Of a DNA stretch of 64,000 nt, positions 11,501 to 22,900 are shown one piece after another. This DNA is from Ampelocalamus luodianensis (taxonomy: Eukaryota > Streptophyta > Magnoliopsida > Poales > Poaceae): positions 13,752,671-13,816,670 of the forward strand of contig CM070620.1 of assembly GCA_036346255.1 (NCBI GenBank), written 5' to 3'. Position numbers and translations under genes: made by a program. The notes under the pieces were generated by a model, which did not search any database, was not told the DNA's origin, and saw nothing but the letters and a program-made list of their open reading frames with translations. Every line of letters begins with the position of its first letter. Positions within the stretch are counted from its first letter, which is position 1.

Positions 11501-12320
11501 CAGTCTCTCTGGTTTTGCGAATTGCCGATTTGTGTGGTATGTCTTATTTCGTGCTGTTTGGAACTCAAATTCCTGTATTTTTGTGGTGCATCATTGCCTT
11601 CTGTTTGCAGGTCGCGTAAGGAATATTCATTTCCTCTTCTACTTGGATTCTGACACGGCTATGTCTGTTGCCGCTGAAATGGTTGAACAGTTGGAGTTAG
11701 CAGACTGTGATGTTACTTTCATTGCTGATTTTATTGACCTTTTGATAGTTAATCTTGTTCCTGGTCGGAAACTGGTAAATGATGCAGCTATGAGCCCATA
11801 TAGGGAATCTAAAATGGTTGAAAGTGAGCAAGTAATTACTTCCCAGCAGAACCTGTCAGAGTTGGCACAAAGTATGATGCATTCAAAAGATATCAATGCA
11901 TCATCAAATGGTTATCTTGATTCCATCTCAAGTGCAACTAACCTAGGAGGAGCAAAGGGCTCTGAAGGTTCGGACATTTCTGTGCAGCTTGCTGGGAGTT
12001 TCAAAAGTCCGAGTGACTATGGGACTGATGACTACGGGGCTATGGACTGTGGCGGGTACAAAGATGGCATCGATAAACTAGACTGCAACCATGTTTTAGA
12101 TGATGGATCAAAGAATTTTCCAATTTTCCATATAGATCAAGCATCACCTGGTTCAGAGTTGGTGAGTGGTTGTTCGTCAACTTCCATCACTGATAATCAA
12201 GATGTACTGAATGGGGAGCTTGATTTGATTGAACCTCAATACAAACATTGGTTTCATGAGTTAACAAGGATGCGGGGAAAAGCTTATGGAGGGAGCTCGG
12301 AAGAAGTGGTTACCAGATAA
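8537..12320 (+). CDS. WNK: WNK (with-no-lysine) serine/threonine protein kinase
   Basis: Seven exons: 8537-8614, 9047-9084, 9883-10110, 10195-10415, 10910-11067, 11146-11536, 11611-12320. They sum to 1824 bases (607 aa). The kinase domain runs from about residue 27 to 270. The glycine loop is GRGAFKTVYKAFD, and subdomain II reads VAWNQVKI, so the usual catalytic Lys is absent there and the WNK-type Lys sits in the glycine loop. The catalytic loop HRDLKCDN is at about 151-158, DLG replaces DFG at about 172-174, and the activation segment has SVIGTPEFMAPELYDENY. Residues about 375-425 (GRVRNIHFLFYLDSDTAMS to DFIDLL) match the plant WNK/OSR1-type C-terminal domain; the rest is Ser-rich and probably disordered. 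The start MEVFGDRDEVVDAEY is the usual short acidic plant WNK N-terminus. WNKs phosphorylate cytosolic targets in ion, osmotic and circadian signalling. Intron 4 carries a hAT miniature element. No damage seen. Confidence 0.95.
10558..10702. mobile_element. 145-bp hAT-type miniature element in WNK intron 4
   Basis: Termini CAGTGTTCCCCTAGGCGC and GCGCCTAGGGAGACACTG form an 18-bp imperfect inverted repeat. The element is flanked by an exact 8-bp duplication, ATGTTAGC, at 10550-10557 and 10703-10710. CAGTG ends and an 8-bp duplication are typical of hAT transposons. The interior is built of repeated CCTAGGCG-like motifs. It lies about 140 bases from the donor and 205 bases from the acceptor of the intron. 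Confidence 0.93.
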
Positions 12321-13218
12321 ATGATGTTTAAATTCTGGTTGTGTTTCATCTGAACATCGTAGGAAAGAATGTTCAGATGTTCATATTACCGCCTGTTCTA
12401 CAAACTTTTTTTTCATCATACAAATGTGAGTTACATTAATAATTAGTTGAAACATTGCTGTATTTTGCAATGTTGCAAAGCGTGTTGATAATCATTAAAT
12501 TGTTTGGTTAGTTTTGACTATAGTATTCCTAACATTATATTTTGACGCCGTTAACGAAAAATGACAATGGTTGTAACTTTTTCATTGAGGCAGCGAGATA
12601 GGTGTACTGGAATGAATATTGAATCTTAATCAGCTAATCTTATTGTTCAAATAGTCAAATACAGAACTGTAGATAGGTGCTGAAATACCCAGTATCTCTG
12701 GGTTCTTTTGGCTGTTCTGTAGACCGTAGGTGTTGAGATATACCGACATACTCTACTTTTTTTACTATCTTCATGAAAATTGCATGTTGACGTAATTAGA
12801 ACTAAGGTTCAATCCCTCAAAACATCTATACATTCTTCTCCATATAAAAATCTTCTTCAAAAACTCCAAATCAGCACATTTTTTAGAGAACTCCGAATCA
12901 ATACTTAGCACTGCCAAGTCTCCAATGACCAAACCAAAATAGAAGCGAACTTCTCCGATGTCAGGATAATAAGAGCATCATCCAATGCCACATGCAGCCA
13001 AAAGGCTACACGCCCTACACCATCACATATATCACTTTATTTTGCAGTAGATTGGTTGCTTTTCGGAAGTTCTGTACTACAACACAGGTTGATTATGATG
13101 AGGTTCACATGTTTACATAGATTTATCAGGACATGTCACAATTCGCCATTCAAAACTGAAGATAGATAGGGAAATACAAAAAAAAAAAAAATTAAGTAAA
13201 ATATTAAAATGTTCGGCA
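12321..13218. other. WNK 3' untranslated region and convergent intergenic space
   Basis: AT-rich sequence between the WNK stop codon and the RPC11 stop codon, which face each other. No coding sequence recognised. An A13 run occurs near 13177. Confidence 0.6.
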
Positions 13219-15821
13219 TCAGTCATCCCGCCACTCAAACTGGCAATCTTCCTTACAACACTTATAAAATGTAGTCATTGGCTCATCAGCTGATCGAATC
13301 TGCATCTGCTTGTAGTATGCTTCTCCATTGTGGCACCTTGGGCATGTAGCTGAAAATCAAGTTTATTGGATGTACTTAGAGAACTATGGTTTGGCAGAGT
13401 ATGTATTCAGCTCCAGGTCACTAATGTAGTCACTAGTCAGTACTTATCATTTTTATATAATGCTTAACCATGTTTACGAGAAAAGGTTCCTTTATGTGGC
13501 AATAGTCATTAGTGAACCTATATATGTCATTGATATGCTATCATAATCAGGTATTCAGGTCCACTAAATTGATTTTCAAGCACATAATGATTTTTCATTC
13601 CACTGCCAAAGATCAATTGCAGCCTATTAGGTCATCACACTAGACAATCTAAACAATTCACATAAAAGCGCCCAAAAAAACACTGATGCTATGTCAACCA
13701 ATTTTTTGACAATCACGGAACTAACCATGCATGATGCATCTACCATGTGCTGCTAAGTAACACATATAATATCTAGCAACGAGTCAATCCACCACTCTCC
13801 TAATAAAAATGTGTCAAAAATCCCAGAATGATCACTCCCTGCTCCATGATATGTTGACAATTGATAAGAGTTTGAACTACAAAGTATATTAAGTTATTTT
13901 TTGTACTTGACTGATACCTGATGTGATTCAAGTTTGAAAGAGAAAAGAAACAGATTAAGCAAGGATCATGTTAGACCATGTGGCTAGGTCTAGAATATTT
14001 TAGTTGATGAATAATTGACAATATTGCTTACTGATGTTATTTGAGACGTATGACGTGTGTGTGGACTTATATCGGTCAAATTAGGAAGTATTTGTGCTGG
14101 GAAAAGATGTTGTTTTGATCTTTGTATGTGCAGGGTAATTTCGAGGCAATTATGGTCTACGGCAATGGCCGGAAGATGGCTTGATGCGAAGTCATGGTTC
14201 AAAGGGTCGAGGATGCTGGAGAAGACGGTTGAACTCAAGTTGGGACGTGTGAAGATCAAAGATGGATAATGGGTGTTGGCGCTACAAAGGTGCGGTTCGA
14301 AGGCTACGACATGTGATAATTTTGGGATGTCAAAAGTTGAAAAACTAAGAGAAATTTGTAAATCCCTGTTTATTGGGATTTGATTGTATCACGTGACCAT
14401 GTGTATAAGGTCACATATTGGGTCATAGTACGTGAGACGTTGGATGGCATTAGGATCTCGGCAGGAGATGTTTTGGAGGGACACGTTTTGGGTGCTGACG
14501 TGAGATTTGAGGAGATTGCCGTGAGGGCCTCGGTGGCTGCGGCGTTATCTCCAGTAGAAAAACAAATAGAAAATCGCTTTTGGGGGATGTAGCAGCCGGC
14601 CCTTTTGTTCATGCAAGAAACGTGATGCTTTTGCTGTTAGTTTCTTTGATGGCGTGAAGTTCCATCGGCGCCTAGGTTCCATCGCCTGCCATCAACGTAC
14701 GTCGTCGCCAATTCGCGTGAAGATCCACGCACAAACGCGCTCCATCGTGTGGCGTGGCCGTGCACGACCTGCCGGACAGCATTACGTGCTAGCTGCGGCT
14801 GCACAGATGCTGCGTGATTAGGTGAGGAGCCAGATGCTTTTGGAGTCCCTGTACGTGAGATTTTTGTGCGTGAGGTGAGTTGCTAGGGGTGGCTTGAGAG
14901 GCTGTGTGCAAGCGGCAGTTTTGTGCTAGCAACTCTACAGAGGTTCGGTTTGGTTTGCTGAAGAAGAAGACAAAGGGAATTTGGGTGTAAAAGTCTTCTA
15001 CAATCGGTCACCTCTCTGATTTTGATATTAACGATCTTACGGATCATATTATGCTTCCCAGCTAACATTAATTGAGAAACAAGTTAGACCCCCTTTTCAG
15101 TCCTTTTCATCTAATTATTGTCAAACAAGTGATCTCATTTGCTTTATCTACCAAAACTAAAGAAACCAGGAAGACATTTAATATAACACTTCAACTACGC
15201 TTGACTCTTGGTAATTTACTCAGTAATGAAACTCATACAAAGTTTGACGCGAAGAAAAAAAATCTCGGTTACTAGTACAAACAATAGGATTAAATTTTCC
15301 AAGTAATTTACGGCAGAAACAACGAATCTTTCGCTCAATGCTGACCTTCTAAATAAATACTGCAAGAACAATAAGGATTCACAATCTAAAGGTGGCGCGC
15401 AGTGGAATAGGGGAGCAAAGATGACAAAATGATTATCCCAATAGCTCAACAAAAAGAAGGGTGAAGAGCTCACTGGCGGTCTTGGGGGCAAACTTCATGG
15501 CGTCGGCGCCGCTGAAGATGGGCTCCACCTCCTTCTTCACCAGCCTCGCCTTCTTCACGATCTGCGCCCCCCCCCCCCCCCCCACAAAGCCACCAAGCGG
15601 GTCACACCAACGCATCAGATCAACTCGATCGACCGAGGCATCAAAACAGAACGACGCAAGGGAACGGGGAAGCAGAAGCGGGGTGGGGGAAAGGCTAAGG
15701 ATAAGACCTTGTTTTTGATGGGGCAGACGTAGGGGCAGGTGGGGCAGAAGAGGCGCAGGCGGTGGTCGCCAGTGGCCGGCTGGATCTGCAGCAGCATCCC
15801 GCACGACGGGCAGAACTCCAT
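13219..15821 (-). CDS. RPC11: DNA-directed RNA polymerase III subunit C11 (RPC11/POLR3K)
   Basis: Three exons on the minus strand: 15821-15708, 15561-15474 and 13349-13219, together 333 bases (110 aa), the normal family length. Exon 1 encodes the N-terminal zinc ribbon (MEFCPSCGMLL, LFCPTCPYV). Exon 2 encodes the linker (KKARLVKKEVEPIFSG). Exon 3 encodes the TFIIS-like C-terminal ribbon, with CPRC, the catalytic acidic hairpin RSADEPMTTFYKCC, and a second Cys pair ending EWRDD. C11 provides Pol III's RNA-cleavage activity and is needed for termination and reinitiation, in the nucleus. Both introns use GT-AG; intron 2 is long (2.1 kb) and holds unrecognised sequence. Intron 1 has a run of 17 Gs just before its acceptor (see findings). 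Start chosen because MEFCP is the canonical N-terminus. Confidence 0.95.
13350..15473 (-). other. Long second intron of RPC11, possibly enlarged by insertion
   Basis: The 2.1-kb intron contains a GC-richer block at about 14040-14600 and another at about 14640-14900, unlike the AT-rich flanks. No terminal repeats or target duplications were found for either, and no known protein domain was recognised in the short open frames. Confidence 0.4.
15567..15583. repeat. C17 homopolymer (G17 on the gene strand)
   Basis: Seventeen consecutive Cs. On the minus strand this is a G tract ending three bases before the acceptor AG of RPC11 exon 2. Length in such tracts is prone to polymerase and sequencing error. 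Confidence 0.95.
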
Positions 15822-16111
15822 CGCCGCTTGCCGCCCTTTCAGCCGTTGCGCTCCGGATGTCTGCGCTCCTTGTAATCCCCAACACTAAAACCCTGTTATT
15901 TCGGGGGGAAAAGGAGGTATTTCGAGCCCATTAGCTTTGGGCTTGGTCCGGACTGTTTGGACGGCGGGGGACAGCAGTGGTCAATTTCGTTATTTGGGCG
16001 TACATGTCTACATGTGATAATCTCTTTTCCACGAAATATACAGTATGCTCGTCTGAAATTTGCGTACAAATTTCTAAAAAGTTCCTCAAAAACAAAAAGG
16101 TTGTTTCTGTG
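15822..16111. other. Upstream region of RPC11
   Basis: Short stretch between the RPC11 start codon and the copia LTR. It should hold the RPC11 promoter; no TATA box is obvious. No other gene seen. Confidence 0.5.
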
Positions 16112-16428
16112 TGTATGGGCCCGTTTCGAGGCACGATTATATTGTACGTGGATATTTACCAAAACAAAGGCTAATTAGGGGTTGCCGATCCACAACGTCC
16201 ATTAGTTAGTTTAGTCCATATTATTTATTCTTACGTGAAGGGAGACATCCTCCTCCTATATAAAGGGGTATGATGTTCTCATCGTACACACAAATCTACA
16301 GACGAAGAGATCAATAAAATAGAGAAGGTTGTGGCCACAACCTTATGTTCTTGCCTATTATTATTATTTACGAGTTAAGAGCTTCGTTCGTTGGAAACAC
16401 GACCTCGAATATACAACATGTTATCAGC
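16112..16428 (+). repeat. 5' LTR of the copia element
   Basis: Begins TGTATGGGCCCGTTTCGAGG and ends ATATACAACA. It contains a TATA box (CTATATAAAGG, near 16256) and an AATAAA signal near 16313. It aligns along its length with the 3' LTR, with many substitutions, so the insertion is old. Confidence 0.85.
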
Positions 16429-17096
16429 ACGATAGCACTCTAAGCTAAGGTTTTCTGGTACGTTGCTTTGATCTAAGTTTTCAATTTAGCAATAATGTTC
16501 TTTTTAGAAGATTGTTTTTTTTCCTATTGTTCATTGCCGCCGATCCCACTAGCCGATCAGGCGCACGCCTCCCGTGTGTGCGTCGACCGTGCCTTTCCTT
16601 GGCCGCACCGGCTGTACGCCTCCGTGTACGCGCCGTTGCCACCGTCGACCAGTCACCGCCTCCACGGCACGCCACCGACCAATTGAGCCGACCAACCGGG
16701 CGCGTCCATGTAACTTCGCTAATCACCGTCGACGGGCCATCCGACCATGTGCATCCGCGCACGCGCCGCTAGCAACCATCGTCTAGGCAACAACAGCACA
16801 CCTCCGCGTGCGCATCTCCGCTATGAATCGAGCACCGGGCGCGCCGCCTCCACATCGAGCCGTCGCTGGATCGATCTCGCCATCCCAACCGGATAGGGTG
16901 TCGCCTCTGTGCCGCACCACCGACCGATATCGGGCTCGCTGTCGCTCGCCTTCGCGCATATCATCGGGCCCCATGGGGCAAGAACCTACCATCGAGAGAG
17001 GTGTGTTGTGCGTCACCTCCGCATTGCACGTTGTCGGCCCACCGGAGAAGAAGAGAGACGTAACGACCTCGTCGGTCACTAGATTATGAAATCTTC

Positions 17097-18250
17097 ATGA
17101 AGATTCCAGAGGGACTAGAAGTATCATGTATGAGCGAGAATGGTCATCACAACATATATAATGTTAAGTTACAAAAGTCACTATACGGGTTGAAACAATC
17201 ATATCGTATGTGGTACAACCGACTGAGTAAATCCCTTTTACCAAAGGGATACATAAACAACGGAGTTTGTTCGTACGTGTTTATAAAGAAATCCAAGAAT
17301 GGATTTTGCATGCTGATGACTTGAATATAAACTGAAACACGGAAGATATTCTCGAAGTGAGCTCATACTTACAGACGAAATTCAAGATGAAAGATTTGGA
17401 TGAAACCAAATACTATCTCGGTTTGCAGATTGAAAATTTGTTTGGAGGCATATTTCTGCATCAGACCACCTACACAAGAAAGTGTTGAAGAGATTTTATC
17501 TTGATAAATCTCATCCACTAGGTACTCCCACGATCGTTAGGTCGCTGAAAGTAGAGAAAGATCCATATGGACATAGACAAGAGAATAAGGATACATTAAG
17601 CCCCGAAACCCCTTATTTAAGTGCTATTAAAGCATTGTTATACCTTGCCAATTATAGTAGACCTGTTATTGTATTTGTAGTAAATTGCTTGGCAAGACAT
17701 AATTCCAAGCCTACGAAGAGGCATTGGAATAGAATTATAGGAATCCTTAGGTGCCTTAGGGGTACAACTGATTTTAGACTCTTTTATCACACGAGTCAAG
17801 ATATAAGGTTGAAGGGTTACTCAGACACTGGCTACTTTCTGATCCCCACAATGCCAAGTCACAGGCTAGATACATCTTTCTAAGTGGTTCTACAACTATT
17901 TCATAGAGATTTGTAAAACAATCAATTGTTGCTACGTCGACTAATCATGCTAAGATCATTGCACTGTATGAGACAACTCGAGAGTGCATATGGCTTATAA
18001 GACTAATTCACCATATCCGAGCGTCTTATGGTGTAGAGATGGATAAACCCCCTACAGTCCTTTATGAGGATAATGCAACTTGCATTGCACAAATAAAGAA
18101 TAGTTATGTCAAGACGCATATGACAAAGCATGTACTCCCTAAACATTTTTACCCATATGAGCAGCAGGAAAATGGGAATATAGAAATATAGAAAATCCAA
18201 TAAAGTGAGAATATTGTGGATTTGTTTACTAAGGCATTGCCAGGACCATG
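17097..18250 (+). pseudogene. Copia reverse transcriptase and RNase H remnant
   Basis: Reverse-transcriptase similarity starts MKIPEGLEV and includes KLQKSLYGLKQS and MWYNRLS, then KFKMKDLDETKYYLG. RNase H follows from about 17480 (PYLSAIKALLYLAN, HWNRIIGILRCLRGT). The catalytic YVDD segment is destroyed: the frame stops just after FCMLMT. Further stops and shifts occur throughout, e.g. after 17880. Not functional. Confidence 0.88.
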
Positions 18251-18531
18251 TTTTGATAAACTTGTCTGTGGTATTGGTATGAGAAGAGACAGAGTTGTTG
18301 TCTTAATATATGTTCATCATTGGATGAATATATGTTGTACTCTTTTTTCTCTTGTTTGAGTTTTGTCCCAATGGATTTTCTTGTTTCAAGGTTTTTAATG
18401 AGGCAACATGTACAATGGCAAGAACACGAGCTATGTACTCTTTTCTTCTTACCATTTTTCCCACTGAGTTTTTGGAAGAAGCTTTTAGTGAGGCTTGAGT
18501 ATGGCGTTGACAAAGTGTCCAAGGAGAGAGC

Positions 18532-18835
18532 TGTATATCAGGCCGTTTCGAGGCCCAATTATGTGTAGACACTTTACCTAAATAAATGCACATTAGGGGG
18601 TTGTCGGCCTACAATACCTATTAGTTAGTTTAGTCTCATATTGCTTATTCATATAAGAAGAAAGACATCCTCCTCCTATATAAAGACATGGAGCTCTCAT
18701 TGTACACACAAGCCACGTGCAAAAAGATCAATAAAGAGAGAATATTGGGGCTACATCTTTGTGTTCTTGTCTATTGTTTATTATTTGTGAGTTGAGAGCT
18801 TCGTTCGTCGGCAACACGACCTCGAATATATAACA
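18532..18835 (+). repeat. 3' LTR of the copia element
   Basis: Begins TGTATATCAGGCCGTTTCGA and ends ATATATAACA. It shares the TATA box (CTATATAAAGAC, near 18676) and polyadenylation-type AATAAAG with the 5' LTR. Confidence 0.85.
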
Positions 18836-19270
18836 GTTCCATTAAGGAGACGAAATCAGGAGTATGATGAGATAGATGTCCTAATAACTTCTATGACCCT
18901 AGAAAGCTTCGAGACCAAACTCATCCGTACTTACAAAATACAAGGACCGGCGGCTGGGTGGGGATGGAGTAGCGGCGCCGAGGGAGAGGGGCGGCAGGGG
19001 AGGCAGAGGGACGGGAAAGGGAGGAGAGGCGAAGGAGTGGGAGGAGGAGGACAGAGCGGGGAGGAAGCGGCGACGGAGTGGGAGGGGAATGGAAGGAGAG
19101 GAATGGGAGCACAACGTGGGGTTGGATGAGAGGACTGAGATGACATTAGCTATTAGGGTTCCTCAATAGATCTGATCAAACGGCAGATGAATTCCTGCCG
19201 ACGTAGTCACCAGGCTGCTCTCCCTATTCACACCCTCTTAGGTTACTTAATTTGCAAATTCAAAAAAAAG
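18836..19270. other. Intergenic stretch, no gene seen
   Basis: Contains a purine-rich, GC-rich block (about 18950-19125) with open frames on several strands but no recognised protein. Probably low-complexity sequence. Confidence 0.5.
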
Positions 19271-20661
19271 GAAAAAGTCTAGTTTACAACCCTGAACTCT
19301 TCAAAAAGTTCAAAAATCAACCATAAATTACAAAACCGGACACGAGCCAACCTCCAACTCTCAAAATTGTTCACTTTACCCCCCTTCCGCCCTAAACCAC
19401 TCCGATTTTGCTGACATAGCATCCACGTTAGCACCCACATCACCGTATTTTGCCACCTTAGTAGACAAATCACCTCCTCTCTTTCTTCTTTTCCTTCTTC
19501 CCTTTCTTTTTTTCTCCTCCCCTCACGCCTCTGTTTTTCTAGCTAGAGCCGGCCTCCCTTGGCCATCGCTTGCATTACCGCCTCCCTCAGCGTCCTCGGA
19601 CTACCGCCTACCGTCGCTGCCTCCAGCTTCGCCCTTCGCCCGACCCCTCTGCCTTCGCTTCGGCCTTCCCCAGTCGCCTCCAGCTCTCGTCGGTGCCACC
19701 GCCTCCCTCTCCTCTCCTCTCCCTCCTCCCAACCTCCTCCAGCTCGCCTCCCTCGGCCACCTCGGCCTACCGCCTACCCCCACCGTCTCCAGCTCCACCC
19801 TCCGCCCGCCGCCTAGGCCTTCCGCGACCGCCTCGACCTACCCCCACAGCTGTAGTAGTCCTCACCACCGTTGCGCCGTTCGCCCCGATCACCTCAAATC
19901 CATCATCGTCTACACCACTACAGGAACCAAATTAGCCTCCCATCAGCTCCACTATCTCTTTGTGACTTCGTAGAGACTCCTCGCCCAAAATGACTCCACT
20001 GAAGCATCACCGACGCTGGGCCATGCTACCGGCTCCATCACCGCGCCCGACAACCCGCTGCTCTAGGCTTCCCCGAGACTGTCCATCTGCGTCACTAGAT
20101 CCACATCCTCTTGATGATGTTGTACGAGCCCTCACCAAGGCCAGACCACTACCTGAGGTCGCCGCTGTCGAGCTCCATCGCCAAGCCATAGCCACCGCCG
20201 ATGTTGGCTTCCCTAGGACCACCTCCACTTCGGGCAACCCCAACAATGGAGTCTCCGCACATGGGAACACGCCATGCGCCCGCCAAATCGTGCCAGAGTT
20301 CTATGCCACTAAGTTCCAGCCACCTCTGTCCATCTCCAGATTTGCGCCTAATTGCCACCATCTAATCGCTGTGTCGCTGTGCTACCGTCGATGAGCACCA
20401 GGAGGTCCTTCGGTGACGAGGACGTCAAGCAGCCGGCGGCGGTCGCCGAACGCGAAGCGGGAGGAGTGTGAATAGCTCGAAGAACTGGGGGGGCAAAGGA
20501 GGTGCGAGGCAGCCGTGGGTGTCGGCGAGGAGGTCGAAGATGGGGATCAGAGGAGGTCACTGGTGACCATGGCCATGGTGGGGAGAGAGCGGGTGAAGAG
20601 AGGAGAAGAGGATAGGAGGATACGATGGAGCCTGACAGGTGAGCCCTTGCCATTTTATTAT

Positions 20662-22238
20662 GGAATACTCCCCTGAACTATCAAAAAAGTCTAGTTTACC
20701 CCCTGAACTACAAAACCGGTTATTTAACCCCCTAAATTTGTCAAATCCGGTCAAATAACCACCCGTAGCGGTTTAGAGCGGTGGTTTTGCTGACGTGGCC
20801 ACATTCGGCCAACTCAGCACAGATGTGTCATCCAGGTCAGCGTGTATTGTCATCCACATCAGCATCAAACAAAGCATCAATCAGCTATACCCTTTCAACC
20901 CAAACGCGATGGAGCGGCCCCCAGCCGCGCGCGGCGAGGGTGTCGAGGTTCGATGGTCTGCTGCGCGGTGTCCGCGCGAGCGGCGGCGGGATGGGAAAGA
21001 GAGAGACAGGACGGATTTAGAGGCCGCCGTCTGGCGAGGCGGAGGCGGGGTCGGTGGGGCTGGACCGGATGGTGCTCAACTTCCTGGAGGATGCGGCCGC
21101 TGTGGAGCGGCCCCCGTGCGGGCGCTGCAACTGCTTCAACGGGAGCGGCCACCACGACGGTAGCGACGACGAGGAGTTCGACTTCCTGCCCTCCGACAAG
21201 CCGCTGCTGCCGCCCTCGCCGCTCCCCACGCTGGTGTCGACCATGAGCTTCTCCGGCAACTTCATCTTGTAGGCGGCAACCATGGTAGTAGCCACCTCCA
21301 TCCACCCCAACATGTATATGCATTAAGCAAATCACCCCATCACCATTCCCGAGCAGAAGGGGACGGCGCCCGGGCGTGGGCGCGCGTGAGGGGAGGAGTC
21401 GGAGGTGGCAGAGGGCGCGGGCGACGCGTGAGGGGAGGAGCCAGAGGTGGCAGAGGGCGCAGGCGGCGCCGGCAGCTCCACGCTGGGGAGGTTAGGGGAA
21501 GACCGGAGGGCCAAGCCGGGTTGGGGGAGGCGACGCCGGCAGCGCAGCATGGCGGGGCCGACCCTTGGGGTAGAGGGAGGAGTCGCGGGCGCAGGAGGGG
21601 GCGCGCTAGGCGCCGAGCTGGCCGGAGGGAGGAGATGCCATAGAAGAGGTAGGGAGCGGCGCGCAGGCCAAGGCGCGGTAGGCCGAGTCGGGCGCGGGGA
21701 GGCGCGAGCTCTGCTGGGCGGCGGCGCGGCAGCTGCGCGCGAGAGGCGGGAGCGCGCGCGGCCAAGGCGCGGTGTGCCGAGTCGAACACGGGAGGTGCGA
21801 GCACCAGCAATGGGCGCGCGCGCTAGAGGAGGCGCGGAGAAGCGAAGAAGGCGACACAGGGAGCCGAGGCCGGGCCGGTGGCCGGAGGGGAGCCATGGGG
21901 AGGCGGTGGCGCCAAGAATGGAGGAAGATGAGGAGTTGGGAGTAAGAAGAATGGGGAGGAAGAAGGAGCCGGATTTGTTTCGGTGGTGGGGAGAGAGAGA
22001 CCGCTATGGTATTGGGGATAGAAAAGAAGGAACGAGAAGAGCCAGCGGGGCATAGGAAAGAGAACATTCATGCTGACTAGGATAAAACCGGCCAAGTCAG
22101 CAAAACCACCATTCCAAACCGCTACAGGGGGTTATTTGACCGGATTTGACAAATTTAGGGGTTAAATAACCGGTTTTGTAGTTCAGGGGGTAAACCAGAC
22201 TTTTCTGATAGTTCAGGGGGGTAAACCAGACTTTTTCC
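20662..22238. mobile_element. Pack-MULE with 9-bp target duplication
   Basis: Inverted termini of about 150 bases: the left end reads GGAATACTCCCCTGAACTAT and the right end, reversed, GGAAAAAGTCTGGTTTACC with the same continuing sequence (CCGGTTATTTAACCCC, TCAAATCCGGTCAAATAACC). An exact 9-bp duplication TTTTATTAT flanks it at 20653-20661 and 22239-22247, the Mutator hallmark. The 1577-bp element has no transposase; the interior is GC-rich gene-fragment material, including a DUF506 piece. Confidence 0.93.
21054..21272 (+). pseudogene. Captured DUF506-family gene fragment
   Basis: An open frame of 72 codons includes LDRMVLNFLEDAAAV, then a Cys-rich CGRCNCFNGSG followed by the acidic SDDEEFDFLPSD. 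This is the N-terminal signature of the plant DUF506 (PDDEXK-like) family. The rest of that protein is absent. It lies inside the Pack-MULE, so capture is the simplest explanation. Whether it is transcribed cannot be told. Confidence 0.7.
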
Positions 22239-22396
22239 TTTTATTATCACATTACTGATTGGGTTGCCATGTCATTCGAAAACCAGTCCACGTGTCAAAA
22301 ACAGCTACCACCTGAGATAAAAACTGGCATGAAATGACTTAAGGGGGTAATTTGCATGGTATTAATAGTTGAGGGTGTTGAATGTCTGGTTTTGTA

Positions 22397-22900
22397 TAAG
22401 AATGGCAATGGAGCCTCATTCCTCGACAGGGAATTCACCTATTAGGGGGCGGGGATGGGGGGAGGGCTATTTCTTCCCACCACGGGGATGCTAATATGCA
22501 AATACAATTCCCCATCGGATGAAGTGGAGATAGAGCCATTCCCCTACTCTCCATCTCTGCTACCCGCATGAGCCCCCGATAAGACATGTAGCCCACTAGC
22601 CCACTACCGCACAACCCAATAAGGCGATAGCCAGATAATCTCATTTACATCCTTTACTTTCCAGATGCTAATTAATCAAAAAAACATTATCATTTTAACA
22701 TTGCACGTAGATATTCATACTCATTTTATAACATTATGGATTTTATTTTCTCTTCTTTCGATATCCAACTTTTGGGTATGAATCCCCATGAAGCCCCGAT
22801 AACCCGATAGAGATGGGAAAAGGAAGGGGGATAGCATCCGAGGACAGAGATGGAGATGTTCCACCACTCCTCAATGGGAATGGCCCCATTGCCATCCCTA
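22397..22900. mobile_element. hAT-like non-autonomous element, 504 bp
   Basis: Termini TAAGAATGGCAATGG and, reversed, TAGGGATGGCAATGGGG are inverted repeats. Flanking 8-mers GTTTTGTA (22389-22396) and GTTTTATA (22901-22908) differ at one base. It interrupts the right-hand end of the outer MULE-like element. No transposase; the interior is rich in GGGGATGGGG-like motifs. Confidence 0.8.

Larger units (their letters stand above)
16112..18835 (+). mobile_element. Degenerate Ty1/copia LTR retrotransposon, internally deleted
   Basis: Two related LTRs (16112-16428 and 18532-18835) flank 2.1 kb. A TATCAGCACGA segment two bases after the 5' LTR resembles the priming site used by some copia elements, and an AAGGAGAGAG purine tract lies just before the 3' LTR. 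Only reverse transcriptase and RNase H remnants remain; gag, protease and integrase are missing, replaced by about 600 GC-rich bases with no recognised domain. I see no matching 5-bp target duplication. Confidence 0.85.

Noticed and set aside
14040..14600. An extra exon or captured gene in RPC11 intron 2
   Set aside because: RPC11 is complete at 110 aa without it, and the short open frames match no family; kept only as unexplained intron content.
15433..15885. A 150-codon minus-strand frame through the RPC11 start
   Set aside because: It reads through intron 1 and into intron 2 in one frame; the real protein is made by the three spliced exons.
21340..22067. Several 150-200-codon frames on both strands
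   Set aside because: Low-complexity Arg/Gly/Ala-rich frames in the GC-rich interior of the Pack-MULE; no family recognised.
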